Positions 1-7,002 of a DNA stretch of 12,734 nucleotides are shown here, piece after piece. A program made the translations under genes and the position numbers. The DNA comes from an uncultured Lachnospiraceae bacterium (lineage in GTDB: Bacteria > Bacillota > Clostridia > Lachnospirales > Lachnospiraceae). A model generated the notes under the pieces. The model made no database searches, was not told the origin of the DNA, and was given only the letters and a program-made list of their open reading frames with translations. Numbering within the stretch: position 1 is the stretch's first letter; each line of letters begins with the position of its first letter. The DNA is taken from contig CALZHV010000051.1 of the NCBI GenBank assembly GCA_945787485.1, positions 1 through 12,734 on the forward strand, read 5' to 3'.

Positions 1-2
1 GA

Positions 3-701
3 TTTAAGATCAGCATAAAAGATATTAAGATAAATGGAGATGTGATAAAAGAAATTTTGTCCGTCGGAACACCTATTGCAATACAGGATGGACTTATACA
101 GGTTGCATTTATTGTTATAACGGTCATTGCCAACAGCAGGGGACTTATTGCGGCGTCAGGTGTGGGAATAACAGAGAAAATAATAGGATTTATGTTCCTT
201 GTACCATCTGCCTTCCTGTCGGCGATATCAGCCATAACGGCTCAGAATATGGGTGCGGGCAAGCCGGAAAGAGCGAGAAAAACATTGAAGTACGGACTTA
301 TTATAGTAGTATGTTACGGATTTTTCTGTGCATTATACAATCAGTTTTTACCGGATACGCTAATTGGCATATTTACGAGGGATGAAGCAGTTGTTGCCGC
401 AGGTGCATTGTATCTTATGTCATACAGCTTTGATGTAATGTTTGCGGGAATACATTTTTGTTTTAGTGGATATTTCTGTGGTGACAGAAAATCAATTATT
501 TCATTTATACATAATATTGCATCGATTATTCTGATAAGAATACCGGGTGCATACCTGGCCAGCATATGGTATCCGGAAAGTCTTTATCCTATGGGATGGG
601 CCGCTCCGCTTGGCTCCATATTGTCAGCCTTGATATGCATAGTATTTTATGTTGTAATTCGAAATAGAGAAAAAAGACAGGTTGCTTCGGGAAATGATTA
701 G
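3..701 (+). CDS. MATE-family multidrug/cation exporter, C-terminal half (5'-truncated by window edge)
   Basis: The reading frame is open from base 3 with no start of its own. The GTG at 42 is only an internal codon, because the codons before it (FKISIKDIKINGD) continue the cytoplasmic linker that precedes the second six-helix bundle in MATE proteins. What is visible is the C-terminal bundle: hydrophobic segments separated by short loops, and the conserved QNMGAGKPERARK stretch at about residues 68-80 (counted from the GTG), equivalent to the xQNxGAGxxxRA motif in MATE second halves. MATE transporters are inner-membrane antiporters that export cationic or organic compounds using a Na+ or H+ gradient; the substrate here cannot be told. 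The gene ends at a TAG only 18 bp from the stop of the convergent minus-strand gene. It is not closely similar by eye to the complete MATE gene at 4296. Confidence 0.9.
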   Translation, partial: FKISIKDIKINGDVIKEILSVGTPIAIQDGLIQVAFIVITVIANSRGLIAASGVGITEKIIGFMFLVPSAFLSAISAITAQNMGAGKPERARKTLKYGLIIVVCYGFFCALYNQFLPDTLIGIFTRDEAVVAAGALYLMSYSFDVMFAGIHFCFSGYFCGDRKSIISFIHNIASIILIRIPGAYLASIWYPESLYPMGWAAPLGSILSALICIVFYVVIRNREKRQVASGND

Positions 702-719
702 ATAATAATGTCTATATTA

Positions 720-947
720 CTATTTAACCATTTTTGTCAATTCATTGAACATTTCAAGGTCTTTTGCAGTTACCTTGAGGTTTGTGACTTTTTCTTCGCC
801 GTTTGGGTTTTGTATACTAAGTGTTATTACAGAGCCTTCTGTAATAAAGCCACCGGAAACAGCCTGTAAAAATGCGTTGAATTTTGGATGTGCATCATCG
901 AAATCTCTTTTCATATTCATTATTTTGATAAGTGAAGCCGGGTTCAT
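720..947 (-). CDS. Small conserved-type protein of unknown function, 75 aa
   Basis: A 75-aa cytoplasmic protein beginning MNPASLIKIMNMKRDF. I chose the ATG at 947 because an SD (AAGGAGGG) lies about 7 nt upstream of it. The longer open frame upstream to 1070 encodes an uncharged, leader-like stretch with no ribosome site and would overlap the promoter. The protein has no signal peptide or membrane segment. It has a helical N-terminus with HPKFNAFLQAV at about residues 20-30, then a beta-rich middle (GSVITLSIQNPNGEEKVTNLKV) and a C-terminal helix (DLEMFNELTKMVK). From memory, short proteins of this pattern (MNPASLxK...HPKFxxFLQAV...TNLKVTxxDLELF) recur in Lachnospiraceae genomes, but I know of no function. 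It is divergent from the AAA+ gene at 1138 with about 190 bp of shared regulatory DNA, and convergent with the MATE fragment. Confidence 0.8.
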   Translation of the reverse strand: MNPASLIKIMNMKRDFDDAHPKFNAFLQAVSGGFITEGSVITLSIQNPNGEEKVTNLKVTAKDLEMFNELTKMVK

Positions 948-988
948 CAAATGGCCCTCCTTTGCATGTAATAATAGTTGATTATAAT

Positions 989-1017
989 ATTGTAGCTTTA
1001 TAATCAAAATATGGCAA
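989..1017 (-). promoter_or_regulatory. Candidate sigma-A promoter for the 75-aa minus-strand gene
   Basis: On the minus strand, TTGCCA (1017-1012) is separated by exactly 17 nt from TACAAT (994-989), matching sigma-A -35 and -10 elements at 5/6 or better and 4-5/6. The predicted start near 982 gives a leader of about 35 nt containing the SD at roughly 955-962. An alternative -10 (TATAAT-like, about 982-987) exists in the same A+T-rich stretch. The assignment rests on sequence match only. Confidence 0.55.
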
Positions 1018-1073
1018 TACTTCAAACAGGACAAAAATTGAAATAAAAATATGAGTACAATAAATGGCAAGTG

Positions 1074-1082
1074 TGTTATAAT
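1074..1082 (+). promoter_or_regulatory. Extended -10 promoter for the AAA+ gene
   Basis: TGT-TATAAT (1074-1082) is a perfect -10 hexamer with the TGn extension, which can compensate for the lack of a good -35. No convincing -35 sits 17 nt upstream. Transcription would start near 1089, leaving a leader of about 49 nt that carries the 9-bp inverted repeat at 1099-1121. It is back-to-back with the minus-strand promoter at 989-1017. Confidence 0.55.
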
Positions 1083-1098
1083 TCATGATGTGTGACAC

Positions 1099-1121
1099 TG
1101 ATATCTCGCGGGGAGATATCA
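1099..1121 (+). promoter_or_regulatory. Leader inverted repeat / hairpin just upstream of the AAA+ SD
   Basis: TGATATCTC (1099-1107) and GAGATATCA (1113-1121) form a perfect 9-bp inverted repeat with the 5-nt loop GCGGG. The SD (AGGGGGT, 1124-1130) begins 2 nt after the 3' arm and the ATG is at 1138. There is no T-tract, so it is not a terminator. It may be an RNA hairpin that limits or gates ribosome access, or a DNA operator near the transcription start. Confidence 0.55.
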
Positions 1122-1137
1122 TCAGGGGGTGTGATAT

Positions 1138-2880
1138 ATGGGAAAAGGTATTTTTTCAATATTTTCAGGTGGAAAAGTGAAAAATGAAAGCAAGCTTATG
1201 TTTAATCTTTGTTGCAAGCGTGCGGCAAGTATCGGACATACGGAATTTTTGCGCACAAACGGAAAAATGTCTCTTGAAGCAGTATATAAAACAGACATGC
1301 TCAATTTCCTTGTTTATCTCATGTACGCAGATGGTTGTTTGTGCAAAGAGGAAATAAAATTTGTAAACAGTCTGTTTGGAATAAATTGGATTGATAAGCA
1401 GTATTCAGAATATGCAAATAAATGGGATTTAAAAACGGAGCATTTAAGAGATAGACCTCCTATGTCTTTAGAAGCCTTTGTAAGGTCAAATGTCGGAGGC
1501 GAAACAGGTGAAATAAGTGATGAATATTATGACTTGTTAACACTTTATGTTACGACCTTCAATTATATTGGAAATGATTTGATTGCCTGCAATGATGAAA
1601 TAAGCAAATGCGAGGTTGATTCACTTTCGGCATATATGATGTCCATTAGACAGGCAATTGAAGATGCAAAACAAAAACATGAGGATTACAAGCCAACAAT
1701 AGCATTTAAACCGGGCAGCAGGGTTAAACAGGAGGAATCTGTTTACGAGGACATAGTTGAAAGATTGTCTGACAGAGATGGTGCAGATGAGGCTGTAAGA
1801 GAGGATATGCTGTCGAAGCAGGGAGTTGGATTTACTCCTTACAGTGACAAGGATAATCACAGAAAGCTGAGTTTAAGCTTACAAAATGAAACTGACACAA
1901 ATGCTTCAAGTGATGAAAGTAATGATAACGGCTATGATTTTATAAGAGAGCCGCTTGAAGGATATAAAAAGAAAAGACATGAAATGCCTGAAAAACAGCT
2001 TGAAGAGCGTTCAGAGAAGGAAACAGAATTCATTGGACAATATGTTGCTCCGGAAGAAACAAACCTTGAGCAGCTAATGTCAGAGCTAAATGGCTTAACA
2101 GGTATGGAGGATGTTAAGAAAGAGGTTAATAACCTTGTTAATCTTTTAAAAATATGTCGTATAAGACAACAAAAAGGGCTCAAGACTCCACCGACAACCA
2201 ATCACCTTGTATTTCTCGGAAATCCGGGAACAGGAAAGACAACCGTTGCCAGAATATTGGCAAAAATCTACCACAATCTTGGTGTACTTTCTAAAGGACA
2301 GCTTGTCGAGGTTGACCGTTCGGGACTTATCGCCGGATATATGGGTCAGACCGGAATTAAGGTTATGGAGGTTGTGGAAAGTGCAAAGGGCGGAGTGCTA
2401 TTTATAGATGAGGCGTACGCTTTAAGCTCCAATAAGTCTGAGGGTGATTTCGGACAGGAAGCTATTGATATACTCAACAAGGCAATGGAAGATTTCAAGG
2501 ATGATCTTATTGTAATTGCAGCAGGATATCATAAAGAAATGCAGACCTTTTTAGATGCCAATCCGGGTCTTCGTTCAAGATTTAACAGAACGATTGAATT
2601 TAAAAATTATAATGCGGATGATCTTATAGAAATAATGACAAACAGAGCGAAAAAGCTCGACTATGTAATAGAGGATGAAGCGTTGGAATATATAAGAAAT
2701 TATTTCGAGGAAGTATTGGAATATCCGCCAAAGAATTTTGGTAATGCACGTTCTGTGAGAAATTATCTTGACAATGCAATTAACAGACAGGCAAATCGTA
2801 TTGTCAAGGAAACACAATTAGATGAGGAAGCGTTAGTTCGTATAACAATAGAAGATGTTGAGGGTCTTGTCCTTGAATAG
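1138..2880 (+). CDS. TerB-like domain + CbxX/SpoVK-type AAA+ ATPase
   Basis: A 580-aa cytoplasmic protein. The N-terminal region (about 52-175) is helical and resembles TerB-like domains: the stretch LVYLMYADGCLCKEE (58-72) has the ADGxxxxxE pattern, with a second acidic helix around 150-170. A charged, low-complexity linker (about 180-305) follows. The AAA+ module (about 310-580) is of the CbxX/CfqX and SpoVK type, with Walker A GNPGTGKTT (361-369), the LIAGYMGQT loop (397-405), Walker B GGVLFIDEAYAL (418-429), sensor-1 region VIAAGY (459-464), arginine-finger region NPGLRSRF (475-482) and sensor-2 FGNARSVRN near 545. All catalytic motifs are intact. Members of this family act as ring-shaped remodelling ATPases (for example rubisco activation by CbxX, or sporulation for SpoVK); the substrate here is unknown. 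The ATG at 1138 has a good SD 7 nt upstream. The decarboxylase gene starts 44 bp downstream without a terminator. Confidence 0.9.
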   Translation: MGKGIFSIFSGGKVKNESKLMFNLCCKRAASIGHTEFLRTNGKMSLEAVYKTDMLNFLVYLMYADGCLCKEEIKFVNSLFGINWIDKQYSEYANKWDLKTEHLRDRPPMSLEAFVRSNVGGETGEISDEYYDLLTLYVTTFNYIGNDLIACNDEISKCEVDSLSAYMMSIRQAIEDAKQKHEDYKPTIAFKPGSRVKQEESVYEDIVERLSDRDGADEAVREDMLSKQGVGFTPYSDKDNHRKLSLSLQNETDTNASSDESNDNGYDFIREPLEGYKKKRHEMPEKQLEERSEKETEFIGQYVAPEETNLEQLMSELNGLTGMEDVKKEVNNLVNLLKICRIRQQKGLKTPPTTNHLVFLGNPGTGKTTVARILAKIYHNLGVLSKGQLVEVDRSGLIAGYMGQTGIKVMEVVESAKGGVLFIDEAYALSSNKSEGDFGQEAIDILNKAMEDFKDDLIVIAAGYHKEMQTFLDANPGLRSRFNRTIEFKNYNADDLIEIMTNRAKKLDYVIEDEALEYIRNYFEEVLEYPPKNFGNARSVRNYLDNAINRQANRIVKETQLDEEALVRITIEDVEGLVLE

Positions 2881-2924
2881 GCAGGACTCTCTTTGTACTT
2901 TAATGAAAGAAGAATGGGTGAATA

Positions 2925-4292
2925 ATGGAAAGATTTATCTGTGATGGATTAGACAAATACATAGCCGGCAATAATCAGCCGTGGCACATGCCGGGACACA
3001 AGAGAAGCTGCTATATTAATTCGTCCTATAATACAGTGGAAAACCTCGTAAAGCAGGTTGAGGCGATGGATGTTACCGAAGTTCCGGGTATGGATGATTT
3101 GCATAATCCAAAGGAAATGATTAAAAAATCCATGGATGAATTAAAGAAAGTATATGGAACATATGCAAGCTATTATCTTGTAAACGGTTCAACATGCGGA
3201 ATATTTACCGCTATAGCAAGTTGTGTAGAAAAATATGATAAAAAAGACATAATTCTAGCATACAATTGCCATAAATCTGTTTATAATGCAGTTTATTTAT
3301 TAAAGCTTAATCCTGTTGTTTTATGTCCAAAAGGCAAATACATAAGCGTTGATGACATGGAAGCGTTGTTTGAAGAAAATCCGGATATTAATCCGGTTGC
3401 ATGTGTATTGACAAGCCCAAGCTACGAGGGTGTATGTATTGATGTAAAAGCTATAAAACAAATTTTAGAAAAGCAAAATATAAAGTTAATTGTCGATGAA
3501 GCACATGGAGCTCATTTTAATTATATGAATGAAATGCCAGTTTCCGCAGTTAAGCTGGGGGCAGACATTGTGATACAAAGTCTGCATAAGACACTTGCTT
3601 CCTTGACACAAACTGCAATATTACACAATCAATGTGAAGAATTAGATGATGTTATAAAGAAATATTTGTCTGTTTTCATGACATCATCACCGTCATATAT
3701 TTTTTTGAGCAGTATGGAGCTTGCGATAGCAGATTGTGTTGACAGAGATTATTCTTCGTATATTAAGGATTTGAAAGAGTTTCGAACAAAGGCAGCAGGT
3801 TTATCTCATATTGAGTTTCTCGATAAGAAACATGTGCAGGAAGACGGAGGATATGACTATGACATATCCCGAATAGTTTTTTCGTTTAGGGATAAAAACG
3901 AAGAAAAGCTGCCGGGAGACTATGTGGAAAAGGAGCTTTCAAAATATGGTATCGTTTGCGAAATGTCGGGCATCGATTATGTTGTGCTAATATCGACATA
4001 CATGGACAGCAAAGAAGCTTTTGACAAATTATATGCCGCACTCGAGTGTATAAACAAAGACATAAAGGGGAAAACAAAACAAGAAATACTCAAGAACCGG
4101 TATGTCGAAAACAAAAAAATGATTAACGAGTTAGACAAAATTGAGAAATTAAAGAACAAAAAAGCCTGTGCAGATATATATGTTTATCCACCGGGGATTC
4201 CCATAGTAAAAAAGGAAGAAACCGTCGGGGAAAGACAGCTTGAAATCCTTAAGCAATATATTTATGCAGGCAAGGAATTAAGAGGATTATAA
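2925..4292 (+). CDS. Orn/Lys/Arg decarboxylase family PLP enzyme
   Basis: A 455-aa fold-type I PLP enzyme of the group III (major facilitator of Orn/Lys/Arg decarboxylation) family, similar in layout to the Bacillus SpeA/YaaO proteins but somewhat shorter than their usual 480-490 aa. Motifs in order: HMPGHKR (21-27), YLVNGST (84-90), the ring-stacking region NCHKSVYNA (114-122), TSPSYEGV (163-170), DEAHGAHF (191-198, with the cofactor aspartate D191) and SLHKTLASLTQT (219-230), where K222 is the predicted Schiff-base lysine. The C-terminal small domain ends with YPPGIPI, also a family signature. It would decarboxylate a basic amino acid to a polyamine precursor (agmatine, cadaverine or putrescine); sequence alone does not identify which. 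The SD is weak (GAAAGAAG). The MATE gene begins 3 nt after its stop, so the two are almost certainly translated from one mRNA and may be coupled. Confidence 0.9.
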   Translation: MERFICDGLDKYIAGNNQPWHMPGHKRSCYINSSYNTVENLVKQVEAMDVTEVPGMDDLHNPKEMIKKSMDELKKVYGTYASYYLVNGSTCGIFTAIASCVEKYDKKDIILAYNCHKSVYNAVYLLKLNPVVLCPKGKYISVDDMEALFEENPDINPVACVLTSPSYEGVCIDVKAIKQILEKQNIKLIVDEAHGAHFNYMNEMPVSAVKLGADIVIQSLHKTLASLTQTAILHNQCEELDDVIKKYLSVFMTSSPSYIFLSSMELAIADCVDRDYSSYIKDLKEFRTKAAGLSHIEFLDKKHVQEDGGYDYDISRIVFSFRDKNEEKLPGDYVEKELSKYGIVCEMSGIDYVVLISTYMDSKEAFDKLYAALECINKDIKGKTKQEILKNRYVENKKMINELDKIEKLKNKKACADIYVYPPGIPIVKKEETVGERQLEILKQYIYAGKELRGL

Positions 4293-4295
4293 GGC

Positions 4296-5624
4296 ATGAA
4301 AGACTTGACTAAAGGTTATCCTGCAAAGGTCATAATGATGTTTGCATTGCCGCTTATGGCAGGTTTTATTTTTCAACAATTATATAATATATGTGACAGT
4401 AAAATTGTCAGTACATATGTAAGCACGGAGGCTTTTGCCGCAATCGGTGCAACCGGCGTAGTGTCAAATACGTTAATTGGATTTATAAACGGATTAACTC
4501 AGGGCTTTGCAATACCGGTAGCTAATTGCTTTGGAGCAAGTGATTTCAGGAAAATGAAAAAGAATATTGCAGGGTCAATTGTTCTTACTGCTATTGTGAC
4601 GGTTATTCTAACTGTATTGAGTCTTATTTTTATAGAAGACATCCTTATGCTGCTTAGGACACCGACAGAGATTATGCAATATGCAACAGCTTATGTAAAA
4701 ATAATACTTGCAGGCATAGTGCTTACGGCTATTTATAATCTGTGTGCAAATATTTTAAGGGCAGTCGGAGATAGCAAAACTCCTTTGTACTGTCTTCTTA
4801 TCGGTGTAGTTTTTAACATTGTGCTTGATATTTTGTTTGTAAAGGGATTTGGCTGGAAGATTCAGGGTGCTGCATATGCAACGCTTGTTGCCCAGGCAGT
4901 TTCAGGCATTTTATGTCTTTTGTACATAATCAAAAGGTTTAAGGATATAATACCGGAAAAAGAAAGCTTTGATTTTGAATGGGATTTGTATAAAAATCTC
5001 ATAACGACAGGATTATCTATGGGACTTATGTCCTGCATAGTAAATATAGGAACAATTGTACTCCAGGGAGCTATAAACAGCCTTGGAAAAGATATTGTTG
5101 CTGCACATACAGCTGCAAGAAGAGTATTTGATATTTTAACAGTTGTCCTATACACCGTCGGAATAGCTATGACAACTTTTGTAAGTCAAAATATAGGGGC
5201 AGGCAAAATGGACAGAGTAAGACAGGGTGTAAGGCATGCAATTGTTATTGTTACAATAGAAACAACTGTGCTGATGATACTTTGTTTTGCACTTGGAAGA
5301 ATTGTTCTAATGTGGATTACAAGCACAGATAATACATATATAATAGATTCTGCAGTCATGTACTCGAGAGTAAGCATAATGTTTTTCTATATTCTTGGTC
5401 CGTTGTTTATTTTAAGATGTACGCTTCAGGGTCTTGGGCGGAAAGTTATACCGGTTTTATCGAGTGTACTTGAGATGGTTGTAAAGGTCGTATCAGCGTC
5501 TTTGCTTGTTCCTGTATTTGGATATGTAGGAGTTGCTTTTACAGAACCTGTAAGCTGGATTTTTATGACTATTCTCTTAACTATTGCTTATGTGGCAGGG
5601 TTGAAAAAACAAGATAAAATGTGA
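4296..5624 (+). CDS. MATE-family efflux transporter, complete
   Basis: A 442-aa integral membrane protein of the usual MATE length with about 12 hydrophobic segments arranged as two six-helix halves. Typical landmarks are the N-terminal ALPLMAGFIFQQLYN (about 17-31), GASDFRKM (80-87) after the second segment, RAVGDSKTPL (155-164) before the central loop, and SQNIGAGKMDRVRQG (297-311), the C-half counterpart. It would export an organic, usually cationic compound from the cytoplasm by Na+ or H+ antiport. The ATG at 4296 lies 3 nt after the decarboxylase stop, with AGAGGA (4281-4286) as SD inside the upstream gene, so the two genes are translationally close. The pairing suggests export of the decarboxylase product or a related amine, but this is inference and MATE genes are also common in unrelated contexts. 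The TGA at 5622-5624 abuts the -10 of the next promoter. Confidence 0.92.
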   Translation: MKDLTKGYPAKVIMMFALPLMAGFIFQQLYNICDSKIVSTYVSTEAFAAIGATGVVSNTLIGFINGLTQGFAIPVANCFGASDFRKMKKNIAGSIVLTAIVTVILTVLSLIFIEDILMLLRTPTEIMQYATAYVKIILAGIVLTAIYNLCANILRAVGDSKTPLYCLLIGVVFNIVLDILFVKGFGWKIQGAAYATLVAQAVSGILCLLYIIKRFKDIIPEKESFDFEWDLYKNLITTGLSMGLMSCIVNIGTIVLQGAINSLGKDIVAAHTAARRVFDILTVVLYTVGIAMTTFVSQNIGAGKMDRVRQGVRHAIVIVTIETTVLMILCFALGRIVLMWITSTDNTYIIDSAVMYSRVSIMFFYILGPLFILRCTLQGLGRKVIPVLSSVLEMVVKVVSASLLVPVFGYVGVAFTEPVSWIFMTILLTIAYVAGLKKQDKM

Positions 5625-5630
5625 TATAAT
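5601..5630 (+). promoter_or_regulatory. Promoter overlapping the MATE gene 3' end
   Basis: TTGAAA (5601-5606), an 18-nt spacer and TATAAT (5625-5630), with TGA directly before the -10 giving the TGn extension. The -35 and spacer lie in the last codons of the MATE gene, and its stop codon supplies the TG of the extended -10. Transcription would start near 5637, about 34 nt before the GTG of the 85-aa gene. No terminator separates this promoter from ptb, so it could also feed ptb-buk. Confidence 0.65.
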
Positions 5631-5670
5631 GACTGTTGGTTTTCATATATCTTTTAGGTGGTGATAAGTA

Positions 5671-5928
5671 GTGGCTTATGCAAAAAAAGCAAAAACAGCT
5701 AAAAAACCCAAAATAGCGAAAAGTGTAAATCCTGTTAAGCTTACAAAAGAGCAAAAGCTTGCAAAAAAACAGTATGACAAACGGGTTAAGCAGATTTCAA
5801 AGAAGATAGACAATGTTCTTTGTATAATCGCAGTGTTGATTTGTGCCATTGCTGCTGTTATTGAGATAAATGAGAGAAAACAGGTGCTGGGCGGATTAGG
5901 ATTTTTAAATATGTCTAATAAACAATAA
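5671..5928 (+). CDS. Small lysine-rich single-span membrane protein, 85 aa
   Basis: The start is a GTG at 5671 with the SD-like AGGTGGTGA about 6 nt upstream; there is no in-frame ATG that keeps the basic N-terminus. The first ~47 residues are extremely rich in Lys and Ala (MAYAKKAKTAKKPKIAKS...), followed by one hydrophobic helix VLCIIAVLICAIAAVIEI (49-66) and a short polar tail of about 19 residues. By the positive-inside rule the basic region should be cytoplasmic. I do not recognise the family and assign no function. Its own promoter lies at 5601-5630. It sits about 110 bp upstream of ptb in the same direction, with an A-rich gap showing no terminator. The codons look ordinary for the window and the basic tail is not an RNA-gene artefact, since a promoter, SD and membrane helix are all in place. 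Confidence 0.75.
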   Translation: MAYAKKAKTAKKPKIAKSVNPVKLTKEQKLAKKQYDKRVKQISKKIDNVLCIIAVLICAIAAVIEINERKQVLGGLGFLNMSNKQ

Positions 5929-6040
5929 ATCGGGTTAACAAAACAGACAATAAATAAACAAAGATAGGCTGGATAAAATTAAATCAGATATTGATAAACA
6001 TTAAAATATAAAAAACAAAAGCAAGAAAGGAACTAAGAAG

Positions 6041-6961
6041 ATGGCGAAGGGATTTGATTCATTACTTGAAAAGATTTCAGAGTGTAGCAAGAAAAAGGTT
6101 GCAGTAGCAGTTGCTCAGGACGATGCAGTTCTTGAAGCGGTTAAGGCTGCTAAGGAAAGAAATATTGCGGATGCAATTCTTGTTGGTGATGCAGATAAGA
6201 TTAAAGAGGTAGCTGATACAATCAGCATGAACCTTGACGGATATGAAATAATTGATGTTAAGGACAATACAGAAGCAGCTCTTACAGCTGTTAAGCTTGT
6301 TCACGATGGCAAGGCAGACATGTACATGAAGGGTCTTATTGATACTAAGGGATTCTTAAAGAGCGTGCTTGATAAGGAGGTTGGTCTTAGAACAGACAGA
6401 GCATTATCACACGTTGCAGTGTTTGAAATCGAAGGCTATGATCAGTTGTTCTACCTTTCAGATGTTGCATTTATTCCATATCCGACACTTGAGCAAAAGG
6501 CAGATATTATTAAGAACACAGTTGAGGTTTGTCATGCATGTGGTATTGCCAATCCAAAGGTAGCTCCACTTGCTGCAGTTGAGGTTGTTAATCCTAAGAT
6601 GCCTGTTACAGTAGAAGCTGCAGAGCTTACAAAGATGAATGAGGAAGGACAGATTACAGGCTGTATCGTTGACGGACCTCTTTCAATGGATCTTGCAATT
6701 GACCCTGAAGCAGCTAAGCATAAGGGAGCAACAGACAGAAAAATCGTGGGAAATGCGGATGTACTTCTCTTCCCTGATATTCATGCCGGCAATCTTGTAT
6801 ATAAGACACTTGTACATACAGCAAATGTAAAGAACGGATGTATATTAACAGGAACAAAAGCACCGGTTATCCTTACTTCACGTTCAGATTCATTTGAAAC
6901 TAAGGTTAATTCAATTGCACTTGCAGCAATCGTTGCAGAGGCAATGTCAAAGGCAGAGTAA
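6041..6961 (+). CDS. ptb: Phosphate butyryltransferase
   Basis: A 306-aa cytoplasmic enzyme of the phosphotransacetylase family, the usual length for Ptb (about 300 aa) and shorter than typical acetate-specific Pta. It converts butyryl-CoA and phosphate to butyryl phosphate and CoA, the step before butyrate kinase. Recognisable family stretches are [19 protein letters not shown] (94-112), [17 protein letters not shown] (114-130), the [17 protein letters not shown] block (137-153), [19 protein letters not shown] (211-229) and [14 protein letters not shown] (242-255), which form the CoA- and phosphate-binding cleft. The start ATG has the SD AGAAAGGA about 9 nt upstream. buk follows 41 nt later, and this pairing supports the butyryl rather than the acetyl assignment. 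The codon choice is strongly biased to a few codons (GTT, CTT, GCA, AAG), as expected for high expression. Branched-chain acyl-CoA use is also possible. Confidence 0.95.
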   Translation: MAKGFDSLLEKISECSKKKVAVAVAQDDAVLEAVKAAKERNIADAILVGDADKIKEVADTISMNLDGYEIIDVKDNTEAALTAVKLVHDGKADMYMKGLIDTKGFLKSVLDKEVGLRTDRALSHVAVFEIEGYDQLFYLSDVAFIPYPTLEQKADIIKNTVEVCHACGIANPKVAPLAAVEVVNPKMPVTVEAAELTKMNEEGQITGCIVDGPLSMDLAIDPEAAKHKGATDRKIVGNADVLLFPDIHAGNLVYKTLVHTANVKNGCILTGTKAPVILTSRSDSFETKVNSIALAAIVAEAMSKAE

Positions 6962-7002
6962 ATAAAAATATTATTCAAGCAATATATATTGGAGGTAAAA
7001 AG

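Noticed and set aside
702..719. Bidirectional terminator between the MATE fragment and the 75-aa gene
   Set aside because: Only a weak A/T pairing can be drawn, with no T-tract.
745..981. 78-aa open frame on the plus strand opposite the 75-aa gene
   Set aside because: It has no SD, its composition looks like an antisense shadow, and the minus-strand gene has both a promoter and an SD.
948..1070. In-frame upstream extension of the 75-aa minus-strand gene (total 116 aa)
   Set aside because: The extension runs through a predicted promoter and lacks an SD, while the ATG at 947 has AAGGAGGG at proper spacing.
5929..6040. Dedicated promoter for ptb
   Set aside because: Several TAAAAT-like and TTGATA/TTAACA-like hexamers exist, but none pair at 16-18 nt spacing; random matches are expected in such A-rich DNA.
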